Notes: generated from the letters alone by a model not told the origin. Counted from the first letter of the stretch, positions 9,617 to 20,002 are shown. The stretch is 64,000 bases of DNA from Lysobacterales bacterium (GCA_026005055.1 BPKI01000001.1:372001-436000), one strand, 5' to 3'. Program-made: numbers and translations.

Positions 9617-10747
9617 GTGCCCGAAGACCGCGAGGAACTTGAGGCTTGGCTCGTCCTGCTGCGCGCCCCTTCGCTCGGGGCGCGCCGCATCAGGGCCCTG
9701 CTCGAGCGCTTCGGCAGCGCCGCAGAAGTGCTCAGGCAGGCGCCGAGCGCGCTGCGTGAGCTCGGGCTACCGGAGCAAGCCTTGCGGGCGCTGCTCGCCC
9801 CCGACGAAAGGCACCTGCGCGAGGATCTGAAGTGGCTCGAATCCCCCGGACGGCGCCTCCTCTGCTTCACCGAGCCCGACTACCCGCCGCAGCTCGCCTC
9901 GGTGAGCAACGCCCCGGCGGCGCTCTTCCTCGAAGGTGATCCGGCACTGCTCCTCCATCCTCAGGTCGCGGTGGTGGGCAGCCGCAACGCCTCCGCCGCA
10001 GGCCGCGCGATCGCCCGCGATTTCGCGCGCGCCCTCGCCCGCGCAGGCTTCACCGTGACCTCGGGGCTCGCCGAAGGGATCGACGCCGCCGCGCATCGCG
10101 GCGCCCTCGAGGTCGGAGGCAAGACCATCGCGGTGACCGGCTGCGGCCCGGACCGGATCTATCCGCCGAGACATGCGGAACTTCAGGCGACGATCGCGAG
10201 AGAAGGCCTCGTGGCGAGCGAGTTTCCGCCCGGCACGCCGCCGCGACGAGCGCATTTCCCGATGCGCAACCGGATCATCGCCGGACTCTCCCTGGGCGTG
10301 CTGGTGGTCGAAGCCGGGCTGCTCTCCGGCTCGCTGATCACCGCGCGTCTGGCCGCCGAGGCGGGTCGGGAGGTCTTCGCCGTGCCCGGCTCGATCCGCA
10401 ATCCGCTCGCCCGCGGCTGTCATCGGCTGCTTCGCGAAGGCGCCCTGCTGGTCGAGGATCCCGCCGAGATCATCGAGGCGCTGGCCCCTGCCGCACTGGC
10501 GCTCGGTCGCGCAGTCGTGCCGCTCATCGAATCCACGCCCGCCGCGATGCCGAACTCAGAGGGAGAGGGGCTCGACCCCGAATACGCGCGATTGCTCGAT
10601 GCGCTCGGCCATGGCCCGGAGAGCGTGGATGCGCTCGTGGAGCGCACCGGTTTGACCATCGAGGCGGTTTCCTCCATGCTGCTGCTGTTGGAACTGAACG
10701 GCCTGGTCGCTTCCGCGGGCAGCGGTCGCTACCAGCGCATCGCCTGA
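9617..10747 (+). CDS. dprA: DNA-processing protein DprA/Smf
   Basis: A 376-residue DprA, which binds incoming single-stranded DNA and loads RecA during natural transformation. It has an N-terminal SAM-like helical region, the Rossmann fold core (VAVVGSRNASAAG, SGLAEGIDAAAH, MRNRIIAGLS) and a C-terminal winged-helix domain from about residue 310. The frame begins with GTG at 9617, 16 bases after the lysM stop; no better start is seen before the first conserved segment. Position between lysM and smg is typical. Presence does not by itself show natural competence. Confidence 0.96.
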   Translation: MPEDREELEAWLVLLRAPSLGARRIRALLERFGSAAEVLRQAPSALRELGLPEQALRALLAPDERHLREDLKWLESPGRRLLCFTEPDYPPQLASVSNAPAALFLEGDPALLLHPQVAVVGSRNASAAGRAIARDFARALARAGFTVTSGLAEGIDAAAHRGALEVGGKTIAVTGCGPDRIYPPRHAELQATIAREGLVASEFPPGTPPRRAHFPMRNRIIAGLSLGVLVVEAGLLSGSLITARLAAEAGREVFAVPGSIRNPLARGCHRLLREGALLVEDPAEIIEALAPAALALGRAVVPLIESTPAAMPNSEGEGLDPEYARLLDALGHGPESVDALVERTGLTIEAVSSMLLLLELNGLVASAGSGRYQRIA

Positions 10748-10782
10748 GCCGACCGACACCCGCCAGAGCCACGGCCAACGAA

Positions 10783-11253
10783 ATGAAAGAATCGGTGCTC
10801 GACGTTCTTCGTTACCTGTTCGAAAACGTCATCGTCGCAGACTCGGAGGAAGAGCGCGATCGCGACGAGCTGCGTGCCGAGCTTGCGGAAGCGGGTTTCT
10901 CCGAGGCCGAGATCGGCCGCGCCTTCGAATGGCTCGATGCGCTGATCGAGGACCGACCGGCGGTCGAGGGCGCCCCGGCGAGCGCGGCCCAGCGCGTGCT
11001 CTCCGCTCAGGAACGCGCTCGTCTGAGCACCGAGGCCTGGGGCAGCCTACTCAAGCTCGAGCAGGTCGGCGTGCTCGATGCGCCGCGGCGCGAAATGGTC
11101 CTCGACCGGGTGGCGGCGCTCGACGGCGAGGCGCTAGAGGCCCGCGACCTCAAATGGGTGGTGCTGCTCGTGCTCTTCGCTCAGCCTGATCAGGAAGCGG
11201 CCTGCTCCTACCTCGAGAACCAGGTCTTCGAGGCACCCCCCGTGCTGCACTAA
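10783..11253 (+). CDS. smg: Smg family protein (DUF494)
   Basis: A 156-residue acidic, helical cytoplasmic protein of the Smg/DUF494 family, normally encoded between dprA and topA as here. The molecular role is not established. Recognised by the N-terminus MKESVLDVLRYLFENVI, by the acidic EEERDRDEL segment, and by the conserved C-terminal part (DLKWVVLLVLF). It lies 35 bases after dprA and 81 bases before topA. Confidence 0.93.
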   Translation: MKESVLDVLRYLFENVIVADSEEERDRDELRAELAEAGFSEAEIGRAFEWLDALIEDRPAVEGAPASAAQRVLSAQERARLSTEAWGSLLKLEQVGVLDAPRREMVLDRVAALDGEALEARDLKWVVLLVLFAQPDQEAACSYLENQVFEAPPVLH

Positions 11254-11334
11254 GAGTGCCGCGCCTTGACAGCGGCGCGCCCGGTCGCGAAGTCTTGAAA
11301 AGGACCCGCGCGCATTCAGCGCCTCAAGGAACCC

Positions 11335-13704
11335 ATGGCGAAGAACCTGATGATCGTGGAATCGCCTGCGAAGGCGAAGACGCTCAACAAGTACCTCGGC
11401 AAGGACTTCCAGGTCCTCGCCTCGTACGGCCATGTCCGCGACCTGGTGCCGAAGGAGGGCGCGGTCGATCCCGAGCGCGATTTCGCGATGCGCTACGAGC
11501 TGATCGACAAGAACGAGAAGCACGTCGAGGCGATCGCCAAGGCGGCGCGCAAGGCCGAGGCGCTTTATCTCGCCACCGACCTCGACCGTGAGGGCGAGGC
11601 GATCTCCTGGCACATCGCCGAAATCCTGAGGGAGCGCGGGCTGCTCGAGGGCAAGAAGGTGCATCGGGTGGTGTTCTCCGAGATCACCCCGCGTGCCGTG
11701 CGCGAGGCGATCGCCCACCCGCGCGCGCTTTCCTCGGAACTGGTGGACGCCCAGCAGGCACGGCGAGCGCTCGATTACCTGGTCGGCTTCAACCTCTCGC
11801 CGCTCCTTTGGCGCAAGGTCAGAACCGGGCTTTCCGCCGGCCGCGTGCAAAGCCCCGCGCTGCGCCTGATCGTGGAGCGCGAGGAAGAGATCGAGGCCTT
11901 CAAGAGCCGCGAGTATTGGAGCGCCACCGCCCGACTCGCCCATCCCGCCGGCGTCTTCCGGGCGCGACTGATCCGGCTCGACGGACGCAAGTTCGAGCAG
12001 TTCGACCTGCCGGATGAGGCCAGCGCCCGAGCCGCACGCGAACGACTGCTGGCCTCCGCCGGAGGGGTCCTCGCGGTCGGAGCGATCGCCCGCCGCGAGC
12101 GTCAGCGCCGTCCGGCGGCGCCCTTCACCACCTCCACCCTGCAACAGGAAGCGGCCCGTAAGCTCGGCATGAGCACGAGCCGCACCATGCGCATCGCCCA
12201 AATGCTCTACGAGGGCGTGGCGCTCGGGGACCAGGGCGTGCAGGGCCTGATCACCTACATGCGCACCGACTCGGTCAATCTCGCGCCCGAGGCGATCAGC
12301 GAGATCCGCGCGCATATCGCTCGGGTCTACGGCGAGGAGCGCTTGCCCGATGAGCCCAACCGCTTCCAGAACCGCACCAAGAACGCCCAGGAAGCGCACG
12401 AGGCGATCCGCCCGACCTCGATCGAGCGCACCCCGGAATCGGTCGCGCCCTTCCTCAGCGCCGAGCAGCTCAGGCTTTATGAGCTCATCTGGAAGCGCAC
12501 CCTCGCCTCGCAGATGAAGCCTGCCCTGCTCAGTACCGTGTCGGTGGACTTGCTCTGCGGCGAGGAGCATGCCTTCCGGGCAAGCGGCACGACCGTCCTC
12601 GACCCCGGCTTCCTCGTGCTTTACGAAGAGGGGCGTGATCAGAAGAGCGAGGAGGACGAGGAAGGCGAGCAGGTGCCGGTGCTCGCCGAGGGCGAACGCA
12701 TCCCGCTCGCCGAAATCGAGCTCGCCCAGCACTTCACCGAGCCCCCGCCGCGTTACAGCGAGGCGAGCCTGGTCAAGGCGCTTGAGGAATACGGCATCGG
12801 CCGGCCCTCGACCTACGCGACCATCATCGAGACCCTGCTCAAGCGCCAGTACGTCGAGCTCGTGAACAAGCGCTTCCGGCCCACCGACGTCGGCCGAGCA
12901 GTCGCCAAGTTCCTCACCGCCCACTTCGCTCCCTACGTGGACTACGAGTTCACCGCCCGCCTCGAAGATGAGCTCGACGCGGTCGCGCGCGGGGAGGAGT
13001 CCTGGAAGCCGCTGCTGCGGCGATTCTGGGGTCCGTTCCGATCCCGAGTCGAAGAAAAGCTGGAGAACGTGGACAAAGCCGAGGCCACCGGCTCGCGCGA
13101 GCTCGGCATCGATCCCGTCAGCGGCCGCAAGGTCTCGGTTCGACTCGGACCTTACGGACCCTATGTGCAGCTCGGAAGCCGCGAGGACGGCGACAAGCCG
13201 CGCTTCGCCCCGCTCCGGCGCGATCAGAGCATGCACACGATCACGCTCGAGGAGGCGCTCGAGCTGTTCAAGCTACCCCGCGTGCTCGGTCGGGACGAGG
13301 AAGGGCAGACGGTCGAGGTGGGCATCGGCCGCTTCGGGCCTTATGTACGCGCCGGCAAGCTTTACGCCTCGCTCGCGGCCGAGGACGATCCCCACACCAT
13401 CGGGCTCGAGCGCGCGCTCGCCTTGCTCAAAGCCAAGCGCGCGGCGGCGAACGGCAAGGAGCTCGCCAGTTTCGCCGGAGGGACGATCCGCATCGTCCGC
13501 GGCCGCTTCGGCCCCTTCGTGACTGACGGCGAACGCGCCGCCAGCCTGCCCAAAGACGCCGATCCCGCCGCCTACGACGAGGCCGCCTGCCGCGCCCTGC
13601 TCGCCGAGAAGGGCAAGCCGCTCAAGCGCAGCGCGAAAGCGGCGCGTGCCACGGGCACCGGCACCAGGAACGCCAAGCCGCGCGCGACGCGCAAGCGCGC
13701 CTGA
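11335..13704 (+). CDS. topA: DNA topoisomerase I
   Basis: A 789-residue type IA topoisomerase that relaxes negative supercoils. TOPRIM domain at the N-terminus (MIVESPAKAKTLNKYLG; ATDLDREGEAISWH), active-site Tyr308 in TYMRTDS, and the GIGRPSTYATIIETL motif. The C-terminal ~220 residues consist of repeated GRFGPYV-type units instead of the Cys4 zinc ribbons of E. coli TopA, a layout known from Xanthomonas-type enzymes, and end in a Lys/Arg-rich tail. AAGGA four bases before the ATG supports the start. It is the last gene of the plus-strand run. Confidence 0.98.
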   Translation: MAKNLMIVESPAKAKTLNKYLGKDFQVLASYGHVRDLVPKEGAVDPERDFAMRYELIDKNEKHVEAIAKAARKAEALYLATDLDREGEAISWHIAEILRERGLLEGKKVHRVVFSEITPRAVREAIAHPRALSSELVDAQQARRALDYLVGFNLSPLLWRKVRTGLSAGRVQSPALRLIVEREEEIEAFKSREYWSATARLAHPAGVFRARLIRLDGRKFEQFDLPDEASARAARERLLASAGGVLAVGAIARRERQRRPAAPFTTSTLQQEAARKLGMSTSRTMRIAQMLYEGVALGDQGVQGLITYMRTDSVNLAPEAISEIRAHIARVYGEERLPDEPNRFQNRTKNAQEAHEAIRPTSIERTPESVAPFLSAEQLRLYELIWKRTLASQMKPALLSTVSVDLLCGEEHAFRASGTTVLDPGFLVLYEEGRDQKSEEDEEGEQVPVLAEGERIPLAEIELAQHFTEPPPRYSEASLVKALEEYGIGRPSTYATIIETLLKRQYVELVNKRFRPTDVGRAVAKFLTAHFAPYVDYEFTARLEDELDAVARGEESWKPLLRRFWGPFRSRVEEKLENVDKAEATGSRELGIDPVSGRKVSVRLGPYGPYVQLGSREDGDKPRFAPLRRDQSMHTITLEEALELFKLPRVLGRDEEGQTVEVGIGRFGPYVRAGKLYASLAAEDDPHTIGLERALALLKAKRAAANGKELASFAGGTIRIVRGRFGPFVTDGERAASLPKDADPAAYDEAACRALLAEKGKPLKRSAKAARATGTGTRNAKPRATRKRA

Positions 13705-13735
13705 AAAAAACGGCGCACCGCGAGGCGGTGCGCCG
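13704..13735 (-). terminator. rho-independent terminator of the TonB-dependent receptor gene
   Basis: A perfect 11-bp GC stem (13711-13721 with 13725-13735, 3-base loop). Read on the minus strand it is followed directly by seven T residues (A-run at 13704-13710 on the plus strand), so it is a canonical terminator for the receptor gene ending at 13780. It overlaps the topA stop codon; for plus-strand topA transcripts the T-tract is on the wrong side. Confidence 0.85.
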
Positions 13736-13745
13736 CAAGCGCTTA

Positions 13746-13765
13746 CCGGGAGCATGAGCTCCCGG
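13746..13765. terminator. second hairpin between convergent topA and receptor genes
   Basis: CCGGGAGC (13746-13753) pairs perfectly with GCTCCCGG (13758-13765) around a 4-base loop. It has no T-tract on either side. With the neighbouring terminator it forms a two-hairpin barrier between convergent genes and may help stop or stabilise the topA transcript. Confidence 0.45.
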
Positions 13766-13779
13766 CGCGTCCCCGAAGC

Positions 13780-16608
13780 TCAGAGCCTGAACTGCGCCCG
13801 CAGGTACCAGAAGCGGCTGCCCGGCGGGTCGTAGGTCGAGGCGTCGTAGCCGTTGAGCGAGCAGGACAAGCAGATCGGCGGCTCCTTGTCGAAGAGGTTG
13901 TTCACGCCGACGGTGAAACGCGTGCCCTTGAGCCAGTCGAGATCGTAGGACAACTGCAGGTCGTGGTAGGTCGTGCTGCCCAAACGGTTGCGGCGATTGG
14001 CCTGGTCGCGGCACACAGGGAAGCTCGCCGCGTTCCCGCAGGACTCCTCGAGATCGCTGATGTGGCGAAGCCCATACACCGCGCTCCAGGCCTCCATCCG
14101 CCAGGACAGCTCGAGGTTCGAGCTCCACTCCGGGATCGCGCTGTCGTTGACCTCGATCCCCACCCCTTGCGGCTGGCGCGCGCCGAGCACGTCGGTGGCC
14201 TTGTAGTCGTTGACCCAGGTGTTGCGCCAGCCGAGCGCCAACTCCCCGAAGTCGAAATCAGGCAGCGCCCAGTTGAGACTGAAATCGAAACCATCGGTCT
14301 CGACCCGGCCAAGGTTCTGGAGGCGGTTGTTGAACTCCTGGATGGCGCCGGTGGGATTGCGGACGATGCCCTGGCAGAAGGGCGATCCCGGCCCTTGGGC
14401 CACGCAGAGATTGAGCTGGGTTTGGGCATCCACCGGACCGATCGCGTCCTTGAGCTTGTGCCGGTAGTAGCTCAGGCCCAGGTCGAAGCGCTTGGCCCAG
14501 TCGCCGAGATCGGGGCTGAACACCAGGCCTGCGCTCCAGGAATCGGCTTTTTCCGGCTCGAGCAGGGGATTGCCGCCGGTGGTGATGCCGATCTGCGGGT
14601 TGGGCTGGACGTAGCCGGCCGGTACGCCGAGCGCCCGGCAGTTGGCGGTCACGTTGCCCGAGCAGGGGTCGTTGATCACCGCATCGAAGCCAGCGGCGCC
14701 GCCGAAGAGCTCGCCGATCGAGGGGGCACGGAAGCCCTGCGCGTAGGTCGCACGCAGCAGGAAGCTCTCCGAGAGCTGCCAGCGGAAGCCCGCCTTGCCC
14801 GTGGTCTCCCCGCCGAAGGTCGAATAGTCCGAGTAGCGCCCCGCGAGGCTCAGGTCCAGCCGCTGCGGATCGCTGGCGAACAGCGGGGCGTTGAGCTCGA
14901 GGAAGAACTCATCGACCTCGTAGCGCCCCCAGGTGGGACGCGAAACCACGCCGTTGTATTCGCCGGCCACGGTGAGGGCATCGGGTTGGTAGGAGCCCGA
15001 GAGCCGGCGATGTTCGAGGCCGGTGGCGAAGGCAAGGGGGCCTGCGGGCAGATCGAAGAGATCGCCGGTGAGGTTCGCGGAGAGGATGGTGATCGCGTTG
15101 CGGCTGCGATCCTGCACCACCGGCTGGATGTAGGCGAGCATCTCGCGGGTGATGGTGCCCTCGCCGAAGATGTTGAGCGGCACGCAGCCAGGCTCGGCGC
15201 GGCAGCGATCCACCGGACCGAGCGCCACCGCGATGCGGCGCGCATTGTAGCTGCCGTAGTTGAGCTGATGCGCGCGGCTTTCGCTGCGCACGAAGTTGAG
15301 ATCCCACAGCAGCGAGCGGCCGGCGAAATCGAACTCACCCTCCAGCCCGGTGGCCGCATACCAGGTGTCCACGTCCTGGAAGAAGCGGCGCGGCCCGCCC
15401 TCGAGCGGCCGTCGCCCGATCAAGAGCAGGTTTTGCCCCGAGATGAGGTCGATCCCGAAGGGATTGTGCGGGTGGTTGGCGGGGATCACCACGTTGTCCA
15501 CCCAGAAGTTCACCGCCACCAGCGGACCGAGGAAGAAAGGCTCGGGAGCGGCCTGGTTGAGCGACTCGCGCTTGTTGTAAAGGCCCTTGAAGAACCAGCG
15601 CACGCCTTCGGCGACCTCATAGCTCGCCTGGCCGAACAGGCTGTTGCGCTTGGAGGGCGTCACCAGCAGGTTGAAGGGTGCGTAGTTGAAGCGGTCGTCG
15701 TTGGTGAAACAGTGGAAATCGTCGGTGCGGTTGCAGCCCGGCTGGCCGTTGTAGCGCGGGTTGCGCACGCCGCGATTGGGCACCAGGTTCATGGTCGCAC
15801 CGGTGCGCGGATCCACGAAGACGAAGCGGCCTGCCGGAATGGCCGAGCTGCCGAGCGCCACCCCCGTGCCGGGCACGGGCAAGCGCGACTGCTCGCGATC
15901 GCCCGAAGACACCCGCTTCTGCTCGACGAAGCTCGCGCTCAGGAAGAAGCTGTAGCGTTCGCTCGACCCGCCCCAGGAGAACTCGGCGTTGCTGGTCTCG
16001 CCGTCGCCCTCGCCGAAACGGCCGTAGTAGCTCGTCGCCTGAGCCGCGTCGAAGTCGCGGCGGGTGATGATGTTGACCACGCCCGCGATCGCATCCGAAC
16101 CATAGATCGAGGAGGCGCCGTCCTCGAGGATCTCGATGCGATCGATCGCAGCGAGCGGGATGGTGTTGAGGTCCACCGCCGCGCCCACGCCCGAGGCCGA
16201 GGACTCATTCACCCAGCGCAGCCCATCCACCAGCACCAACACCCGCTTGCTGCCGAGGTGGCGCAGGTTCACCTGCGTGGAGCCCGCGCCCACGCCGCCG
16301 CCGTCGGGCGGGAAACCGAAGTTGCCGCTCGAGTTGAAGCGGGTGTTGAGCGCCGAACCCGAGTAGGTCAGGCGCTGGAGGATGTCGCCGACCGAAGTGA
16401 TGCCGGTCTTTTCGAGCTCCTCGCGGCTGAGGACGGTCACCGGCACCTGACCCTCGACCTCGGCCTTTTTGATGCGGGTACCGGTGACCTGAATGCGTTC
16501 GAGCTCCTCGCTGCCCTGATCACGTGGCTGCTGGGCCAGGGTCTGCGAAGCGAATTGACTGAGAGCGCCGGCGACCGCCAGCGCCAGAACGTCGCGTCGG
16601 ATCTTCAT
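13780..16608 (-). CDS. TonB-dependent outer membrane receptor
   Basis: A TonB-dependent receptor of about 942 residues. It has a signal peptide ([20 protein letters not shown]...LAQ), a TonB-box-like segment (IQVTGTRI), a plug domain ([14 protein letters not shown] to [12 protein letters not shown]) and a long beta-barrel ending in Leu after an aromatic-rich last strand ([10 protein letters not shown]). This is the Xanthomonadales type that often imports siderophores, oligosaccharides or other large nutrients; the substrate cannot be told. Three in-frame ATGs (16620, 16611, 16608) are possible; 16608 has GGGGG at a 5-base spacing. No adjacent transporter or regulator hints at a ligand. It is convergent with topA. 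Confidence 0.95.
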   Translation of the reverse strand: MKIRRDVLALAVAGALSQFASQTLAQQPRDQGSEELERIQVTGTRIKKAEVEGQVPVTVLSREELEKTGITSVGDILQRLTYSGSALNTRFNSSGNFGFPPDGGGVGAGSTQVNLRHLGSKRVLVLVDGLRWVNESSASGVGAAVDLNTIPLAAIDRIEILEDGASSIYGSDAIAGVVNIITRRDFDAAQATSYYGRFGEGDGETSNAEFSWGGSSERYSFFLSASFVEQKRVSSGDREQSRLPVPGTGVALGSSAIPAGRFVFVDPRTGATMNLVPNRGVRNPRYNGQPGCNRTDDFHCFTNDDRFNYAPFNLLVTPSKRNSLFGQASYEVAEGVRWFFKGLYNKRESLNQAAPEPFFLGPLVAVNFWVDNVVIPANHPHNPFGIDLISGQNLLLIGRRPLEGGPRRFFQDVDTWYAATGLEGEFDFAGRSLLWDLNFVRSESRAHQLNYGSYNARRIAVALGPVDRCRAEPGCVPLNIFGEGTITREMLAYIQPVVQDRSRNAITILSANLTGDLFDLPAGPLAFATGLEHRRLSGSYQPDALTVAGEYNGVVSRPTWGRYEVDEFFLELNAPLFASDPQRLDLSLAGRYSDYSTFGGETTGKAGFRWQLSESFLLRATYAQGFRAPSIGELFGGAAGFDAVINDPCSGNVTANCRALGVPAGYVQPNPQIGITTGGNPLLEPEKADSWSAGLVFSPDLGDWAKRFDLGLSYYRHKLKDAIGPVDAQTQLNLCVAQGPGSPFCQGIVRNPTGAIQEFNNRLQNLGRVETDGFDFSLNWALPDFDFGELALGWRNTWVNDYKATDVLGARQPQGVGIEVNDSAIPEWSSNLELSWRMEAWSAVYGLRHISDLEESCGNAASFPVCRDQANRRNRLGSTTYHDLQLSYDLDWLKGTRFTVGVNNLFDKEPPICLSCSLNGYDASTYDPPGSRFWYLRAQFRL

Positions 16609-16677
16609 CATTGCCCCCATCGGAATGCGATTCGCTCTTCGCCCGCTGCTGTCCCCTGCCCCGGCACGGGCAACGGC

Positions 16678-16706
16678 TTTTTAACGATTTCCTCATCAAA
16701 AATCAA
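16678..16706 (-). promoter_or_regulatory. candidate promoter of the TonB-dependent receptor
   Basis: An AT-rich patch stands out in the GC-rich spacer. On the minus strand TTGATT (16706-16701) and TAAAAA (16683-16678) are 17 bases apart, each matching four of six consensus bases, about 70 bases before the receptor start. Confidence 0.35.
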
Positions 16707-16765
16707 CGCTCGTGAAGACGATGGCCGGCCCCATGGCGGCCGCACCGACCCGCATCAGGTCGCGA

Positions 16766-18244
16766 TCAGTCCGCAGGCACGGTGCGCTCTGCGGCCCAGG
16801 CGCGCAGCGCGGTGATCTTCTCCGCCATCAGCACCGAAAGGGGTCTCGTGGCGGCGAGCTCGTCGAGGAGCAGCGCCTGGTCGGGACGGCGACGCTCGGC
16901 ATGCGCGGCGTAGAGCGCCGAGACCACCGCCTGCTCGATCTCCGCCCCGGAAAAGCCCGCGCTCGCCTCGGCCAGCGCTGCGAGGTCGAAAGCCGCCGGA
17001 TCGAGGCCGCGCCGCGCCAAATGAATACGGAAGATCTCCGCCCGCGCCTCGGCATCCGGCAGATCGACGAAGAAAATCTCGTCGAAGCGGCCCTTGCGCA
17101 AGAGCTCCGGCGGCAGCTCGTGCACCGCATTGGCGGTAGCGAACAGGAACACCGGCTTCTTGCGTTCGGCCATCCAGGTGAGCAGCAGCCCGAGCACGCG
17201 GCGCGAGACGCCGCCGTCCGCATCGCTCGTGGCCAGCGCCTTCTCGATCTCGTCGATCCACAGCACACAAGGCGCCATTTGCTCGGCCTGGGCCAGGGCT
17301 TCGCGCAGCCGGCGCTCGCTCTCGCCGTGATACTTGTCGTAGAGCGCAGCGATGTCCATGCGCAGCAGCGGGACGCGAAACATCGCCGCCGCGAGGCGGG
17401 CCGCGCTGCTCTTGCCCGCCCCCTGGACCCCGAGCAGGAGCACGCCGCGCGGCGGGTCGAGCCGCTCGCTGCCCGGCTCGCGCATAAACGCGGCTCGGCG
17501 GAGGGCGAGCCAGCGCTTCAGCCGCCGCATCCCCGCCAGACCGTCCGGATCGAGCGGCTCCATCTCGAAATGGAGCAGCCGCTCCCCGGCGAGCAGACGA
17601 TACTTCGCCTGGGCGAGCGCGGGCAGATCCTCCTCGCCGATGATCCCATCGGCGAGGAGCTGACGGATGAGCCTGCGCGCATCGCCCTCGCTCAGGCCCA
17701 GGAGCTGCTTGATCAGCGCCTTGACGACCTTGGCATCGATCTCCACCCGCCGCCCGCCCTGCGCCTTGGACCAGGCGAAAGCCTCCTCGCGCAGGATCGC
17801 GCCCAAGCGCTCCTCGCCGGGCAGCGCCGGCGCGAGGGCGAGGGCGTGGGGCTTGAGTTCCTCCGGCAGCTCGATCTTGGGCGCGATCAGCACGAGGGTG
17901 TGCGCCGCCGTACCCTTGCGCATGACGATCTCGCGCATCAGCCGCACGTTCATGGCGTAGCGCAGGTAGGGGTGGAAGTCGAGGAGCAGGTAGATGCCGG
18001 GTTCCGGCGCGGCGTGGATGGCGCGCAGCGCCTGGGTCGAATCGGCACCTTCTGCCGCAGGCTGGTCGAGGTCCAGATCGAGGCGCTCGAGACCGCGGGT
18101 GAGGCTCCACTTCCACAGCGGCCGCAGCAGCATCTGCAGCATCCGGCGGAAACTCTCCACCACCAAATCCTCTTCCTTGCTCTCGATGAGGAGCAGGCCG
18201 TGGTCGGCGCGGATGAGGGCGGCCAGGTCGTGATGGTCGAACAT
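16766..18244 (-). CDS. Ycf46-like AAA+ ATPase
   Basis: A 492-residue AAA+ ATPase. The N-terminal ~250 residues (GLLLIESKEEDLVVESF; PGIYLLLDFHPYLRYA) resemble the non-AAA N-domain of Ycf46, a conserved protein of plastids and cyanobacteria linked there to inorganic carbon use, also present in many proteobacteria with unknown role. The ATPase domain has Walker A GVQGAGKS (272-279), Walker B VLWIDEIEKA with Asp331/Glu332, a sensor ATAN and an arginine-finger region near KGRFDEIFF. It is divergent from a degenerate beta-lactamase-fold gene with only 24 bases between starts. No signal peptide or membrane segment. Confidence 0.88.
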   Translation of the reverse strand: MFDHHDLAALIRADHGLLLIESKEEDLVVESFRRMLQMLLRPLWKWSLTRGLERLDLDLDQPAAEGADSTQALRAIHAAPEPGIYLLLDFHPYLRYAMNVRLMREIVMRKGTAAHTLVLIAPKIELPEELKPHALALAPALPGEERLGAILREEAFAWSKAQGGRRVEIDAKVVKALIKQLLGLSEGDARRLIRQLLADGIIGEEDLPALAQAKYRLLAGERLLHFEMEPLDPDGLAGMRRLKRWLALRRAAFMREPGSERLDPPRGVLLLGVQGAGKSSAARLAAAMFRVPLLRMDIAALYDKYHGESERRLREALAQAEQMAPCVLWIDEIEKALATSDADGGVSRRVLGLLLTWMAERKKPVFLFATANAVHELPPELLRKGRFDEIFFVDLPDAEARAEIFRIHLARRGLDPAAFDLAALAEASAGFSGAEIEQAVVSALYAAHAERRRPDQALLLDELAATRPLSVLMAEKITALRAWAAERTVPAD

Positions 18245-18268
18245 CGCCGGTGCCGGAGCGAGATCGCG

Positions 18269-20002
18269 ATGATACCTTCACCGCGCCTTGCGCTCGATTT
18301 CTCGAACATCCGCCCCGTGTTCCGCAACGCGCTGCTGGTTCTGTTTCCCTTCCTCGCCGCGGTGGCTTCGGCCACCGATCTCCGGCGCGAGGTCGAGCGC
18401 GCCGCGGGCGGACGCGACGCCCCTGGGATCGTCCTCATCCTCGCCCGCAACGGCCACGTCGAGACCCTGGCGGTGGCCGGCTTCGCCGACCGCAGCCGAC
18501 GCCTGCCGCTCAGCGCCGAGCAACGATGGCCGCTCGGGGAGGCCAGCCGGCTCATCACCGGCCTCCTCGCCGCCGAGCTCGCCGAGGCGGGCATCGTGGA
18601 CCTCGATCGGCCGCTGAGCGATGCGATCCACCCGGCGGAAGTCGATTTCGAGCCCGGTCTCCTCACCCTGCGCGACCTCCTCGCGCATCGATCCGGTCTT
18701 CCCCCTGCGCGCCTCGCCGGCGCCTATCGCCGAGCCGACGATCCGCCGGTCCCCCTCGCGCCCGAGGACTTCTATCTGGCCCAGCCGCCACGGCTGCTGA
18801 TCCAACCCTCCGCGCTCGCCTATGCGCTGGCCGGTCGGGCGCTCGAGCGCAGCGCGGGCCGGCCTCTTTCCGAACTCATCCGGATCCACCTCGCCGAGCC
18901 GCTCGGCCTCGGCGATCTCAGCCCCATCGAGGCGCCGCTGCTCATCGCCGGGCACCGCCGCGGCCGCGCGCAAGAAGCGCTCCTACCGCGGGATCAGGCG
19001 GCGAACGGCCTGGCGGCCAGCGCTCGCGACCTGGCGGGCTTGCTCGCCGCCCTCACGGCAGCGCAGCCGCCCTACGCCGGTGCGCACCGCCTGTTCGAGC
19101 CCCATCAGGCGCGGCTCGGCTTCGGCGCGAAGACTGGCCTTGGCCCCTCCCTGATCGACAGCATCGTGCCGGGAACGGGCCGGTTGGCGAGCTTCGAGTC
19201 CGCATATCCAGGCATCCGCGGGCGCATCCTCTTCGCCCTCGACCACGGCGTGGCGGTGGCAGTGTTGGTCAATGCCGCCGAGGGATTCCGCACGGTGGAG
19301 CGGCTGAGCGACCTCGCCCTCGACCATGCCCTGGGGCGCGACCCCGCGGCCCGCGCGGAAGCCAGACGTCTGCGCGAGCGCGCGCCGGCGACGATGCCCT
19401 GGCCCGAGGGGGCGGAGCGGACCGCTCCGGCCGTCCGCTACGTCACGCCCTTCGGGCTCCTCAGCGTCGAGCCCGCAGGCAACGGCTTTCGCGCCGAAGT
19501 CTTCGGTTTCCGTTTTTCCGCCGAAGCGCGCGAGGACGGCTGGTATCGGGTGCGCTACCGCTTGCTCGGCGTCGTCCCCATCGGCTTCGAGATCCTCGAT
19601 CGGGTGCTGCTCGCCCCCGCCGTGCTCGAAGGGCAGCACTATCTCCTCGCCGCCCTGGGACAGCGCGTGTTCCTCCTCGGCAGCGCGCTCGAGGCGCCCT
19701 CGGCGCCGGCCACGGCGAGGGCGCTGCTCGGCCGCTGGAGAGTGGTGAGCGAAGACCCCCTGCTGCGAGACTTCGAGATCCGGCAAGCCGAGGTGATCGA
19801 AGAGGAGGGCCTGTTGAGCCTGCGTTACGAGCTTCCCTTCTTCTTCTTCACGCTCAAGCCGCGTATGCCCATCGTTTCGGAGAACGGTCATTGGAAAGTC
19901 GCCGGAACCGGCCCCGGCCTGGGGGAACGCCTGCGCTTCGGGCGGGACGAGGAAGGGGATTTCTTTGAGTATTCCGGCTTCAAACTGCGGCGCGTACCCT
20001 AA
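18269..20002 (+). CDS. serine hydrolase (beta-lactamase) fold protein with lost catalytic residues
   Basis: A 577-residue protein with an N-terminal hydrophobic segment (about 19-35, probable signal peptide) and a class C beta-lactamase/penicillin-binding-like domain to about residue 370, followed by a ~200-residue beta-rich C-terminal domain. The scaffold is clear (LTLRDLLAHRSGLP; ALAYALAGRALERSAGRPL; HGVAVAVLVNAA), but the SxxK tetrad aligns with E91-A92-S93-R94, the YxN motif with P180-S181-A182, and the HxG/KTG position with GTG. It is therefore probably not a working serine hydrolase but a binding or scaffold protein. The ATG at 18269 is the first start downstream of the divergent AAA gene. 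Confidence 0.8.
   Translation: MIPSPRLALDFSNIRPVFRNALLVLFPFLAAVASATDLRREVERAAGGRDAPGIVLILARNGHVETLAVAGFADRSRRLPLSAEQRWPLGEASRLITGLLAAELAEAGIVDLDRPLSDAIHPAEVDFEPGLLTLRDLLAHRSGLPPARLAGAYRRADDPPVPLAPEDFYLAQPPRLLIQPSALAYALAGRALERSAGRPLSELIRIHLAEPLGLGDLSPIEAPLLIAGHRRGRAQEALLPRDQAANGLAASARDLAGLLAALTAAQPPYAGAHRLFEPHQARLGFGAKTGLGPSLIDSIVPGTGRLASFESAYPGIRGRILFALDHGVAVAVLVNAAEGFRTVERLSDLALDHALGRDPAARAEARRLRERAPATMPWPEGAERTAPAVRYVTPFGLLSVEPAGNGFRAEVFGFRFSAEAREDGWYRVRYRLLGVVPIGFEILDRVLLAPAVLEGQHYLLAALGQRVFLLGSALEAPSAPATARALLGRWRVVSEDPLLRDFEIRQAEVIEEEGLLSLRYELPFFFFTLKPRMPIVSENGHWKVAGTGPGLGERLRFGRDEEGDFFEYSGFKLRRVP

Noticed and set aside
13963-16815. Plus-strand 950-codon open frame opposite the TonB-dependent receptor
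   Set aside because: The minus strand has a complete recognisable receptor with signal peptide and plug domain; the opposite frame is GC-driven.
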